DNA from: Pseudomonas sp. TCU-HL1
Lineage (GTDB): Bacteria; Pseudomonadota; Gammaproteobacteria; Pseudomonadales; Pseudomonadaceae
Direction: 5' to 3'
NCBI RefSeq assembly: GCF_001708505.1
Contig: NZ_CP015992.1
Span: 1-64,000 of the forward strand
Length of the DNA stretch: 64,000 nt
The first letter of the stretch is position 1. The number at the start of each line of letters is the position of its first letter. The notes under the pieces were generated by a model. It had not been told where the DNA came from. It ran no database searches and saw only the letters and a program-made list of their open reading frames with translations. Of this stretch, positions 34,048-41,931 are shown piece after piece. A program made the position numbers and the translations under genes.

Positions 34048-35252
34048 GCTTTCTGCTCCTGTTGCATGTGGTGCATTACGGTCTGCATGTCCTTGTCGCC
34101 ACGGCCGGAGAGGTTGACCACCATGATGTGATTCTTCGGCAGCGAGGGGGCGCGCTTGAACACTTCAGCCAGGGCGTGGGAGCTTTCCAGGGCCGGGATG
34201 ATGCCTTCCAGGCGGCAGCAGGTGTGGAAGGCTGCCAGGGCTTCGTCATCGGTGATCGAGGTGTACTCGACGCGGCCGATGTCGTGCAGCCAGGCGTGTT
34301 CCGGGCCGATGCCGGGGTAGTCCAGGCCGGCGGAAATCGAGTGGGCGTCGATGATCTGGCCGTCCTCGTCCTGCAGCAGGAAGGTACGGTTGCCGTGCAG
34401 CACACCCGGTACGCCGCCGTTCAGGCTGGCCGCGTGCTTGCCGGTCTCGATGCCGTGGCCGGCGGCTTCGACGCCGACGATCGCCACGCTCTGGTCATCG
34501 AGGAAGGGGTGGAACAGGCCCATGGCATTGGAGCCGCCGCCGATGCAGGCGACCAGGCTGTCGGGCAGGCGGCCTTCCTTCTCGGCCAGTTGCTCACGGG
34601 TTTCCTTGCCGATCACGGCCTGGAAGTCGCGGACCATGGCCGGGTAGGGGTGCGGACCGGCGACGGTGCCGATCAGGTAGAAGGTGCTGTCGACGTTGGT
34701 CACCCAGTCACGCAGGGCTTCGTTCATCGCGTCCTTCAGGGTGCCGGTGCCGGCGGTGACCGGGATCACTTCGGCGCCCAGCAGTTTCATGCGGAAGACG
34801 TTGGCCTGCTGGCGGTCGATGTCGGTGGTGCCCATGTAGATCACGCACTGCAGGCCGAAGCGTGCGGCCACGGTGGCGGTGGCCACGCCGTGCATGCCGG
34901 CGCCGGTCTCGGCGATGATGCGCTGCTTGCCCATGCGCTTGGCCAGGAGGATCTGGCCGATGCAGTTGTTGATCTTGTGCGCGCCGGTGTGGTTCAGCTC
35001 TTCGCGCTTGAGGTAGATCTTCGCGCCGCCGCAGTGCTCGGTCAGGCGCTCGGCGAAATAGAGCGGGCTCGGGCGACCCACGTAGTCGCGCTGGAAGTAG
35101 GCCAGCTCTTTCTGGAATTCCGGATCATCCTTGGCCTTTTCGTATTCGCGGGCCAGGTCGTGGATCAGCGGCATCAGGGTTTCGGCGACATACTGGCCGC
35201 CGAAGGCGCCGAACAGGCCCTTGGCGTCCGGACCGTTGCGCAATGAAGTCAT
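34044..35252 (-). CDS. trpB: Tryptophan synthase beta chain
   Basis: TrpB condenses indole with serine using pyridoxal phosphate. From the ATG at 35252 it has 402 residues (MTSLRNGPDAKGLFGAFGG onward), the usual length, with AGGAG upstream. The PLP lysine is in HTGAHKINNC near 90 and the phosphate loop GGGSNAMG near 235. A longer frame to 35330 would only translate the repeat in its leader. The predicted leader contains a strong hairpin; see 35271-35310. Confidence 0.98.
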   Translation of the reverse strand: MTSLRNGPDAKGLFGAFGGQYVAETLMPLIHDLAREYEKAKDDPEFQKELAYFQRDYVGRPSPLYFAERLTEHCGGAKIYLKREELNHTGAHKINNCIGQILLAKRMGKQRIIAETGAGMHGVATATVAARFGLQCVIYMGTTDIDRQQANVFRMKLLGAEVIPVTAGTGTLKDAMNEALRDWVTNVDSTFYLIGTVAGPHPYPAMVRDFQAVIGKETREQLAEKEGRLPDSLVACIGGGSNAMGLFHPFLDDQSVAIVGVEAAGHGIETGKHAASLNGGVPGVLHGNRTFLLQDEDGQIIDAHSISAGLDYPGIGPEHAWLHDIGRVEYTSITDDEALAAFHTCCRLEGIIPALESSHALAEVFKRAPSLPKNHIMVVNLSGRGDKDMQTVMHHMQQEQKA

Positions 35253-35270
35253 GGTGTGCTCCTGCTCTTG

Positions 35271-35310
35271 CTCCCCTCTCCCTCCGGGAGAGGGGCCGGG
35301 GGTGAGGGAG
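35271..35310. repeat. REP-like hairpin in the trpBA leader
   Basis: The 10-bp stem CCCCTCTCCC (35273-35282) / GGGAGAGGGG (35286-35295) with a TCC loop, followed by CCGGGGGTGAGGGAG, has the look of a repetitive extragenic palindrome found widely in Pseudomonas. It lies between the predicted trpB transcription start and its ribosome-binding site. Confidence 0.75.
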
Positions 35311-35328
35311 AAGTGGGTGATGTCGGCC

Positions 35329-35357
35329 ATTCTACCGCTGGCCGGGCAGCGGAAAAG
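35329..35357 (-). promoter_or_regulatory. Probable trpBA promoter
   Basis: On the minus strand TAGAAT (35329-35334) is a good -10 element. The -35 position at 17-bp spacing reads CTTTTC, a poor match, as expected for a promoter that needs the TrpI activator. The predicted start is near 35322, giving a leader of about 70 nt. Confidence 0.5.
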
Positions 35358-35360
35358 TGA

Positions 35361-35380
35361 TTAGATTGCGTTAATCTGTC
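35361..35380. promoter_or_regulatory. Candidate TrpI operator
   Basis: AGATT-GCGTT-AATCT (35363-35377) is a perfect interrupted dyad with the T-N11-A form bound by LysR regulators. It lies just upstream of the weak -35 of trpBA and 20 bp before the trpI start, matching the known logic in which TrpI activates trpBA and limits its own expression. Confidence 0.55.
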
Positions 35381-35400
35381 AGCAAAACTCACATGTCGCC

Positions 35401-36291
35401 ATGAGCCGAGATCTGCCCCCGCTGAACGCCCTGCGCGCCTTCGAAGCGGCCGCCCGCTTGCAGAGCATCAGTCGCGCAGCCGAAGAACTGCATGTTACCC
35501 ACGGTGCAGTGAGCCGCCAGGTGCGGATGCTTGAAGAGGAACTGGGTATTGCCCTGTTCAGCAAGGATGGCCGTGGCGTAAAACTCACGGATGCCGGCCA
35601 GCGCCTGCGTGACGCGACCGGCGACGCCTTCGAGCGCCTGCGCGGAGTTTGTGCCGACCTGCAGAAACGCAGTGAAGACGCACCTTTTGTCCTCGGCTGC
35701 CCGGGCAGCCTGTTGGCGCGATGGTTCATCCCACGCCTGGACCGGCTCAATCGCGCGCTCCCCGAGTTGCGGCTGCAATTGTCGGCCAGCGAAGGCGAGC
35801 TGGACCCGCGCCGTCCCGGTGTCGACGCCACCCTCTGCTTCGCCGAGCCACCCTGGCCGGCGGATATGCGGGTGTTCGAGTTGGCAGGTGAGTCCATCGG
35901 CCCGGTGCTGAGCCCCCGTTACGCCAGGCACGATGCGCTCGCCAGCACCACGCCGGGGGCATTGCTGGACGAAACGCTGCTGCACACGGTTTCGCGACCC
36001 CAGGCCTGGCCGCAGTGGGCCACGGCCCAGGGATTGGATGTCGGTCGGCTGCGGCTTGGCCAGGGCTTCGAGCACCTCTACTACCTGCTGGAAGCGGCCG
36101 TGGCCGGGCTCGGCGTGGCGATCGCGCCACAGCAACTGGTCGCCGACGAACTCGCTTCCGGTCGCCTGGTGGCGCCCTGGGGTTTCGTCGAAACGCCGGC
36201 ACGGCTGGCGCTCTGGGTGCCGTCGCGCCAGTGGGATCGCCGTGCCGAGCGCCTGGCGCAGTGGCTGCGCGAGGAACTGGCAGGCCGATAG
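35401..36291 (+). CDS. trpI: LysR-type activator of trpBA
   Basis: TrpI activates trpBA in response to indoleglycerol phosphate. The 296-residue protein has an N-terminal winged helix (LNALRAFEAAARLQSISRAA, LHVTHGAVSRQVRMLEEELG) and a LysR effector domain from about 90. Position, divergent orientation next to trpB, and length identify it. The shared 148-bp control region contains a dyad operator and a REP-like hairpin. Confidence 0.96.
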   Translation: MSRDLPPLNALRAFEAAARLQSISRAAEELHVTHGAVSRQVRMLEEELGIALFSKDGRGVKLTDAGQRLRDATGDAFERLRGVCADLQKRSEDAPFVLGCPGSLLARWFIPRLDRLNRALPELRLQLSASEGELDPRRPGVDATLCFAEPPWPADMRVFELAGESIGPVLSPRYARHDALASTTPGALLDETLLHTVSRPQAWPQWATAQGLDVGRLRLGQGFEHLYYLLEAAVAGLGVAIAPQQLVADELASGRLVAPWGFVETPARLALWVPSRQWDRRAERLAQWLREELAGR

Positions 36292-36350
36292 CGGCATTCT
36301 TGGCTAGCCTTGCTGGGGAGCCCACTCGCGCCTGCCACAGGAGATGCGCC

Positions 36351-36566
36351 ATGTCTGATCACCACACCTACAAGAAGATCGAGATCATCGGTTCCTCCCG
36401 CACCAGCATTGATGAGGCAATCAACAACGCCCTCATCGAGGCGTCGAGGACGATTCGCAACATGGAATGGTTCGAGGTCGTGGAGACCCGTGGACATATC
36501 GAGAACGGCCGGGTCGGTCACTACCAGGTCACCCTGAAGCTCGGCTTCCGGATCAGCGACAGCTGA
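36351..36566 (+). CDS. Dodecin family flavin-storage protein
   Basis: This 71-residue protein starts MSDHHTYKKIEIIGSSRTSI and has the dodecin segments DEAINNALIEASRTIRNMEW, with the tryptophan expected to stack on flavin, and VGHYQVTLKLGFRI. Dodecins form 12-subunit shells that hold FMN, FAD or related compounds. The start is supported by AGGAGA 7 bp upstream. It lies alone after trpI. Confidence 0.95.
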   Translation: MSDHHTYKKIEIIGSSRTSIDEAINNALIEASRTIRNMEWFEVVETRGHIENGRVGHYQVTLKLGFRISDS

Positions 36567-36720
36567 CACTTTCGCCGGCTTCCACCCGCGAGAGCGAGGC
36601 GACGCACGCCCCGCTCGACGGAATTCGGTTAGGCTCTGACCGTCCGCCCCTGGCCTTTGGAACCCGGCGGGAGCGGATGGCTCGTGCGAGCCCATCATCC
36701 ATCACGAGGGAGCGTTACCC

Positions 36721-36945
36721 ATGAAGAAACTGCTGTTGGGCCTTGGCCTGTTCGCCCTGACCGGCTCGGCCTTCGCCGCCGTGAAACCCTGCGAGGAGCT
36801 CAAAGGCGAGATCGACGCCAAGCTCAAGGCCAAAGGCGTTGCCTCCTACAGCCTGGAAATCGTCGACAAGGGCAGCGCCGCCGGCAAGCAGGTGGTCGGT
36901 ACCTGCGACGGGGGCAGCAAGGAGATCGTCTACCAGCGCAATTGA
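36721..36945 (+). CDS. DUF1161 periplasmic protein (copy 1)
   Basis: This 74-residue protein has a signal peptide (MKKLLLGLGLFALTGSAFA) and a mature part of about 55 residues with VKPCEELKGEIDAKLKAKGV and a C-terminal VVGTCDGGSKEIVYQRN. The two cysteines probably form a disulfide in the periplasm. It is a close paralogue of the product at 40257-40490. Function is unknown. AGGGAG lies upstream. A GC hairpin (36961-36982) follows but lacks a clear T-tract. Confidence 0.88.
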   Translation: MKKLLLGLGLFALTGSAFAAVKPCEELKGEIDAKLKAKGVASYSLEIVDKGSAAGKQVVGTCDGGSKEIVYQRN

Positions 36946-37112
36946 TCGCGCTGCACCTTCGGGCCGGCGCCCCTGCCGGCCCAATCCTTACCTTCTGGTG
37001 CCCTGGTTACCGAAAAGTGCCTTCTAGCGGCCTTCGGCGCCAATCCCTAGAGTAAGACCTACTGATTCACTCGGATTAGGTTTCGTACCTGTCCCCTGCC
37101 AAGGTCTTGCCC

Positions 37113-38111
37113 ATGTCTGCCCTTTCCACGCTCCCCCTTTCCGTCCTCGATCTGGCGCCGATCCGCGACCATGGCGGTGCGACCCAGGCCCTGCACAATT
37201 CCCTGGCGCTGGCCCGTCACGTCGAACGGCTGGGCTTTTCGCGCTTCTGGGTGGCCGAGCACCACAACATGGACGGCATCGCCAGTTCGGCCACCGCCGT
37301 CCTGCTCGGCTACCTCGCTGGCGGCACCGCCAACATTCGCCTGGGCTCGGGCGGCATAATGCTGCCCAACCACGCGCCGCTGGTGATCGCCGAGCAGTTC
37401 GGCACCCTGGCCAGCCTCTATCCGGGTCGCATCGAACTGGGGCTGGGGCGCGCGCCGGGTGCCGATCACCTCACTGCCCGTGCCCTGCGCCGTGACCGAA
37501 TGGGCAGCGCCGACGATTTCCCGCAGGACGTCGAAGAGCTGGAAATGCTCCTCGGCCCGCGCCAGCCGGACCAGAAGGTGATTGCCATGCCGGGGGTGGA
37601 CACCAACGTGCCCATCTGGCTGCTCGGGTCCAGCCTGTTCAGCGCCCAGCTCGCCGGCCAGAAAGGTCTGCCCTATGCCTTTGCTTCGCACTTCGCCCCG
37701 CGCTACATGCACGAGGCGATTCGCGTCTACCGCAACCATTTCCGCCCCTCGGCGGTGCTCGACAAACCCTACGTGATGCTCGGCGTGCCGCTGGTGGCCG
37801 CGCCTACCGACGAAGAGGCGGAATTCCTGGCCACCACCGTTTACCAGCGAGTGCTTGCGCTGATGCGTGGCGAAAGCCTGGTGCTGCGGCCGCCGGTGGA
37901 AAGCATGGCGGGCCGTTGGCTGCCCCATGAGAAGGAGGCGGTGGGGAGTTTCCTGGCGATGGCCATGGTCGGCGGACCGGAGAAGATCCGTGCGCGCCTG
38001 CAGGTGCTACTGGATCAGACCGACGCCGATGAACTGATCTTCACCTGCGACCTTTACCAGCATGAACATCGGCTGCGGGCGTTCGACATCCTGGCAAGCC
38101 TGCGGGATTGA
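37113..38111 (+). CDS. LLM-class (luciferase-like) flavin-dependent oxidoreductase
   Basis: The 332-residue protein belongs to the bacterial luciferase-like monooxygenase group 1 (YhbW-like): LSVLDLAPIRDHGG near the N-terminus, FWVAEHHNMDGIASSATAVL near residue 45, IRLGSGGIMLPNHAPLVIAEQFGTL near 77 and ELGLGRAPGAD near 112. Such enzymes use reduced FMN; the substrate is unknown. I place the start at ATG 37113 (AAGG upstream). No partner reductase is adjacent. Confidence 0.92.
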   Translation: MSALSTLPLSVLDLAPIRDHGGATQALHNSLALARHVERLGFSRFWVAEHHNMDGIASSATAVLLGYLAGGTANIRLGSGGIMLPNHAPLVIAEQFGTLASLYPGRIELGLGRAPGADHLTARALRRDRMGSADDFPQDVEELEMLLGPRQPDQKVIAMPGVDTNVPIWLLGSSLFSAQLAGQKGLPYAFASHFAPRYMHEAIRVYRNHFRPSAVLDKPYVMLGVPLVAAPTDEEAEFLATTVYQRVLALMRGESLVLRPPVESMAGRWLPHEKEAVGSFLAMAMVGGPEKIRARLQVLLDQTDADELIFTCDLYQHEHRLRAFDILASLRD

Positions 38112-38169
38112 GGTAAGTGGGCGATGCCGCTCTAAAACGCGGCATCGCCAAGGTGGATCGCACTTCTGC

Positions 38170-38595
38170 CTAGAAGGGACCGCAGCGTGGGAATATCTCG
38201 TGGCGCGCCAGCACATTGCGGTGTTCGTCGTACAGCCAGGCCATTGGCTGGTTGGCGGCGTTGCGGGCTTCCACCCGGTAGCGTTTACCGGCTTCGAACC
38301 TGTCGTAGTGCAGCTCCATGTAGCAGGTGATGCGAGAGGGTTCGGCATTCATGCCGAATCCGCCACCGGCGCCACCCACCTCGAATTGATAGCGCAACTC
38401 CAGCTCGTGCTTGCCGGGCATCACCTGGTAGTAGCGGCCGTCATCCCAGCGCTTGTCGTCCAGGCGGTTGGCCATGAGTGTATCGCTGGGCTCGGGGGCG
38501 ATGTCGATCCAGGCCAACCGTGGATCGGGATCGGGTAATTTGCTGGCGCAGGCGGTGAGGCTGGCCAGCAGCATCAGGGCCAACGGCGTGCGCAT
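38170..38595 (-). CDS. Putative lipoprotein, paralogue of its neighbour
   Basis: The 141-residue protein has a lipoprotein signal (MRTPLALMLLASLTAC, lipobox LTAC at the cysteine). The mature part includes LPDPDPRLAWIDIAPEPSDT, a KHELELRYQFEV strand and two further cysteines. It shares its layout with the product at 38649-39065, so the two are a tandem duplicate pair. There is no recognised domain. Confidence 0.82.
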   Translation of the reverse strand: MRTPLALMLLASLTACASKLPDPDPRLAWIDIAPEPSDTLMANRLDDKRWDDGRYYQVMPGKHELELRYQFEVGGAGGGFGMNAEPSRITCYMELHYDRFEAGKRYRVEARNAANQPMAWLYDEHRNVLARHEIFPRCGPF

Positions 38596-38648
38596 GGTGG
38601 TGCTCCTCGGCAGACAAGTGCATCCAGCATACGCCGTAGTCGGAGTTT

Positions 38649-39065
38649 TCAGACATCACCGCAGCGGCTTTCCCGTGCCTTGGCTACCTCACGATCGCGC
38701 TCGTCGTACAGCCGCGCCCAGGGGCGGAAGCCAATGCCGCCGGCTTCCAGCCGGTAGCGCTCGCCAGCGGCGAAGTCCCCGTAAGCCAGTTTCAGCAGGC
38801 AGGTGCGACGGTAGCTGGACGTACCCTGGCCAATGTCCTGTCCATTCACCTCGAACTCCAGTCGTACCTCCAGCTCATGTCGGCCCGGGGGAACCTGGAG
38901 GTAGCGCAAGTTCGTCTGCGCCTTGTCGTCCACGCGGCTGGCGTGAAGGGCCTGACCATCCTGCTGCCTGAAGTCGATCCAGGCCTGGTTGGGATCAGGG
39001 CTGGGCATCAGCAGGGCGCAGCCACCGAGGGTCAGCAACGACAGGGAAAGCAGCAGAAGGCGCAT
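38649..39065 (-). CDS. Putative lipoprotein, paralogue of its neighbour
   Basis: From the ATG at 39065 the product has 138 residues and a lipoprotein signal (MRLLLLSLSLLTLGGC). The mature part has SPDPNQAWIDFRQQDG, ASRVDDKAQTNLRYLQVPPG and RHELEVRLEFEV, matching the neighbour at 38170-38595. It is divergent from the HExxH lipoprotein gene, 56 bp away. An upstream 13-codon extension is less likely because it would bury the signal peptide. Confidence 0.82.
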   Translation of the reverse strand: MRLLLLSLSLLTLGGCALLMPSPDPNQAWIDFRQQDGQALHASRVDDKAQTNLRYLQVPPGRHELEVRLEFEVNGQDIGQGTSSYRRTCLLKLAYGDFAAGERYRLEAGGIGFRPWARLYDERDREVAKARESRCGDV

Positions 39066-39121
39066 GGAAGGCTCCGACAGGTCGATGGCAGCGGGTGGTT
39101 CCAATGCGCTAGTGTCGCGGC

Positions 39122-40198
39122 ATGCCGACCACCCTTCTTATCGAACTGCTTGACCGCATCCGCCGCCCTTGGGTTCCCCTGCTGGGCGGCTTGCTGCTGA
39201 GCGGTTGTTCCAGCCTGGACTACTACGGACAGTTGGCCCGCGGGCAGTTTGACCTGCTGCGCGCCCGCCAGCCGGTCCAAGCCCTGATCGACGACGCGAA
39301 CCAGCCGCAGCAACTGCGCCAGCGCCTGGCACTGAGCCAGCAGGCGCGGGCATTCGCCAGTGCCAGGCTTGGGCTGCCGGACAACGGCAGCTACCGGGTC
39401 TACGCCGATATCCAGCGGCCTTACGTGGTCTGGAACCTGTTCGCCACGGCGGAGTTTTCGCTGCAACCGCAGAACCATTGCTTTCCCATTGCCGGCTGCG
39501 TTGCCTACCGCGGCTACTACCAGCTGGGTCGGGCGCGGGGCGCGGCGGCATTGCTCAAGCAGCAGGGGCTGGATACCTGGGTGGGCGGCGTCGAGGCCTA
39601 TTCTACGCTGGGCTGGTTCGATGATCCGCTGCTCAACACCATGTTGCGCTGGGACGACGACCGCCTTGCCGCGCTGATCTTCCATGAGCTGGCCCACCAG
39701 CAGCTGTACGTGCCGGGTGACACCGCGTTCAATGAATCCTTCGCCAGTTTCGTCGAGCGCGAAGGCTTGAACCAATGGCGTGCCGACCGGGGCCTGTCGA
39801 CCCGGGGCGATAAGGCGTCCGAACGCCGCGACGCCCTCACCCTCCTGGTGCTGGATACCCGCGAACGGCTGGAGCGGCTCTATGCCAGCGGCTTGCCACC
39901 CGAGCGGATGCGCCAGGCCAAAGCTGAAACGTTCGAGGGCATGCGCCAGGACTACCGCGCGCTGCGTGATCGCGAGTGGGGTGGTTTCAGCCGTTATGAC
40001 GCCTGGGTTGAAGGCCCCATGAACAACGCCAAGCTGCTGCCCTTTGGCCTCTACGATCAATGGGTACCGGCCTTCGCTGCGCTGTTCCGCGAGGCGGGTG
40101 GGGACTGGACGACGTTCTACCGGCGTGCGGGTGCGCTGGGTGAGCTGACGTTGGACGAACGCACGCGGGCACTGGAAAGCCTGATGGCGAACCGCTAG
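39122..40198 (+). CDS. Putative zinc aminopeptidase lipoprotein (PF10023 type)
   Basis: The 358-residue protein starts with a membrane signal and lipobox (LLGGLLLSGCSSL, cysteine near residue 29) and contains the zinc-protease motif HELAHQQLY near 189, followed by NESFASFVEREG, which likely gives the third ligand. I recall this architecture from the uncharacterised predicted aminopeptidase family. It should be anchored in the periplasm or outer membrane. It lies between the paired lipoproteins and the second DUF1161 gene. Confidence 0.85.
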   Translation: MPTTLLIELLDRIRRPWVPLLGGLLLSGCSSLDYYGQLARGQFDLLRARQPVQALIDDANQPQQLRQRLALSQQARAFASARLGLPDNGSYRVYADIQRPYVVWNLFATAEFSLQPQNHCFPIAGCVAYRGYYQLGRARGAAALLKQQGLDTWVGGVEAYSTLGWFDDPLLNTMLRWDDDRLAALIFHELAHQQLYVPGDTAFNESFASFVEREGLNQWRADRGLSTRGDKASERRDALTLLVLDTRERLERLYASGLPPERMRQAKAETFEGMRQDYRALRDREWGGFSRYDAWVEGPMNNAKLLPFGLYDQWVPAFAALFREAGGDWTTFYRRAGALGELTLDERTRALESLMANR

Positions 40199-40256
40199 AA
40201 CTTGCCTGGCTGGTCATCAGTCAAACGGGCAGGACACCAAGGAAATGGAGCAGGCG

Positions 40257-40490
40257 ATGAATAGAGTTGCTGTAGTCCTGATGCTGAGCGTACTTGCGGG
40301 CACTGCCATGGCGGCACCCAAGCCCTGCGAGGAGTTGAAGCAGGAAATCGAAGTGAAGATCCAGGCCGCCGGGGTGACCAGCTACACCCTGGAGATAGTC
40401 CCCAACGCCGAAGTGAAGGACCAGAACATGGTGGTCGGGACTTGCGAAAACGGCACCAAGAAGATCATCTACCAGCGCAATGGGGATTGA
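40257..40490 (+). CDS. DUF1161 periplasmic protein (copy 2)
   Basis: This 77-residue protein has a signal peptide (MNRVAVVLMLSVLAGTAMA) and the same mature pattern as copy 1: PKPCEELKQEIEVKIQAAGV, TSYTLEIV and VVGTCENGTKKIIYQRN. The ATG at 40257 has GGAG 6 bp upstream; an in-frame ATG at 40245 is less well placed. The copies are 3.3 kb apart on the same strand with the lipoprotein block between them. Function is unknown. Confidence 0.88.
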   Translation: MNRVAVVLMLSVLAGTAMAAPKPCEELKQEIEVKIQAAGVTSYTLEIVPNAEVKDQNMVVGTCENGTKKIIYQRNGD

Positions 40491-40510
40491 TCGCCCGGAC
40501 GGCGTTCCTT

Positions 40511-40611
40511 TGTAGAAGCGAATTCATTCGCGAAAGGCGGCGCAGTGGCCCCTCCTGGGAACTCGGCTGGGCAGGTCTTCGACCTGCATCGCGATTGAAA
40601 TCGCTCCCACA
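40511..40611. repeat. Degenerate hairpin repeat (GCGAATTCATTCGC type, copy 2)
   Basis: The left arm TGTAGAAGCGAATTCATTCG at 40511 is similar to the 29027 unit; the right arm near 40590-40611 (GCGATTGAAATCGCTCCCACA) is an imperfect inverse. An inner hairpin GCAGGTC / GACCTGC lies at 40571-40587. It fills the gap between convergent genes. Confidence 0.7.
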
Positions 40612-40625
40612 AACGAGACTCAGGC

Positions 40626-41270
40626 TCACCCAAACGCCCGGCTCAACTCGTCGAGGCTGGCGAAGTAGTAGGCCGGCGCCTCGCCCATCAATTCTTCCCT
40701 GCTGCCAAAACCGTAACCCACCCCCGCCCCGTGCAGGCCATTGCGGTTGGCGCCGATCAGGTCGTGCTTGCGGTCGCCGATCATCAGCGTCTCGGCGCGG
40801 TCCAGGCCTTCTTCCTGCAGCAGGTGGGCGATCAGCTCCACCTTATTGGTACGGGTGCCGTCGAGCTCGCTGCCGTAGATGTGCTTGAAGTGGCGGTCGA
40901 AGCCGAAATGCCGGGCGATCTCACGGGCGAACACCGTCGGCTTGCTGGTGGCGATGAACAGGGTGCGGCCCTGTTCGCGCAGGCGTCCAAGCAGCGTTTC
41001 GATACCGTCGAACAGATGGTTCTCATAGAGCCCGGTGACCTTGAAGCGGTCGCGGTAGTGGTTCACCGCCTCCCAGGCGCGTTCCTCGGAGAGGCTGTAG
41101 GTCTGCATGAAGCACTGCAGCAGCGGCGGGCCGATGAAATGCTCCAGCTTCGCCAGGTCCGGTTCGTGGATGTCGAGCTTGGCGAGCGCGTACTGCACCG
41201 AGCGGGTGATGCCCTCGCGCGGGTCGGTGAGGGTGCCGTCGAGGTCGAAGAGGAGGTTCTGGTAGTGCAT
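40626..41270 (-). CDS. HAD-superfamily phosphatase (Gph-like)
   Basis: The 214-residue protein has the HAD motif LLFDLDGTLTDPREG near residue 6, motif II TSKPTVFA near 109, and motif IV LMIGDRKHDLIGA near 163. It resembles phosphoglycolate-phosphatase-like enzymes, but the substrate cannot be read from the sequence. It corresponds to PA0065 by position and is followed on the same strand, upstream, by the gamma carbonic anhydrase gene with a 4-bp gap. Confidence 0.9.
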   Translation of the reverse strand: MHYQNLLFDLDGTLTDPREGITRSVQYALAKLDIHEPDLAKLEHFIGPPLLQCFMQTYSLSEERAWEAVNHYRDRFKVTGLYENHLFDGIETLLGRLREQGRTLFIATSKPTVFAREIARHFGFDRHFKHIYGSELDGTRTNKVELIAHLLQEEGLDRAETLMIGDRKHDLIGANRNGLHGAGVGYGFGSREELMGEAPAYYFASLDELSRAFG

Positions 41271-41274
41271 CGAG

Positions 41275-41820
41275 TCAGATCCCGAAGCCTTCGGCGATAT
41301 GCAGGTCCTTCAGCTTCACGTAGTTCGCCGCGCTGTAGGTGAAGAAGGCCTTTTCCTTCTCGGTCAGCGGCCGGGCCTGCTTCACCGGGCTGCCGACGTA
41401 GAGGTAACCGCTCTCCAGGCGCTTGCCGGGTGGCACCAGGCTGCCGGCGCCGAGCACCACGTCGTTCTCGATCACCGCGCCGTCCATGACGATGCTGCCC
41501 ATGCCGATCAGCACCCGGCTACCCACGCTGCAGCCGTGCAGCAACGCCTTGTGGCCGATGGTCACGTCGTCGCCGATTTCCAGCGGGTAACCGTCCGGGT
41601 TGAAGGGGCCGGCGTGGGTGATGTGCAGCACGCTGCCGTCCTGCACGCTGGTACGCGCGCCGATGCGGATGCGGTGCATGTCGCCACGGATGGTCACCAG
41701 CGGCCAGACCGAGCTGTCGTCGCCCAGGCGTACGTCGCCGATGACCACGGCGGACGCGTCGACGAAGGCCCGCTCGCCAAGCTGCGGGGTGGTGCCCTGG
41801 TAGGTTCTGATCGGGTTCAT
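41275..41820 (-). CDS. Gamma carbonic anhydrase family protein
   Basis: The 181-residue protein is a left-handed beta helix built of hexapeptide repeats (VVIGDVRLGDDSSVWPLVTI, ISDDVTIGHKALLHGC-like turns). Histidines at the family positions (DMHRIRIG, VLHITHAG, TIGHKALLHGC) could bind zinc in a trimer. Many relatives (YrdA, PaaY) have uncertain activity. It is cotranscribed with the HAD phosphatase and divergent from prlC. Confidence 0.9.
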   Translation of the reverse strand: MNPIRTYQGTTPQLGERAFVDASAVVIGDVRLGDDSSVWPLVTIRGDMHRIRIGARTSVQDGSVLHITHAGPFNPDGYPLEIGDDVTIGHKALLHGCSVGSRVLIGMGSIVMDGAVIENDVVLGAGSLVPPGKRLESGYLYVGSPVKQARPLTEKEKAFFTYSAANYVKLKDLHIAEGFGI

Positions 41821-41931
41821 AGTGATTCCTGAGGCTGCGTCAGGCGGCGATTGTAATTAAGATGGCCGTCATCCGGGCTGTGTCTTGTCTCCTCGTGCAG
41901 CCCGCGCCCCTTTCCGATACAGGTGAATGCC

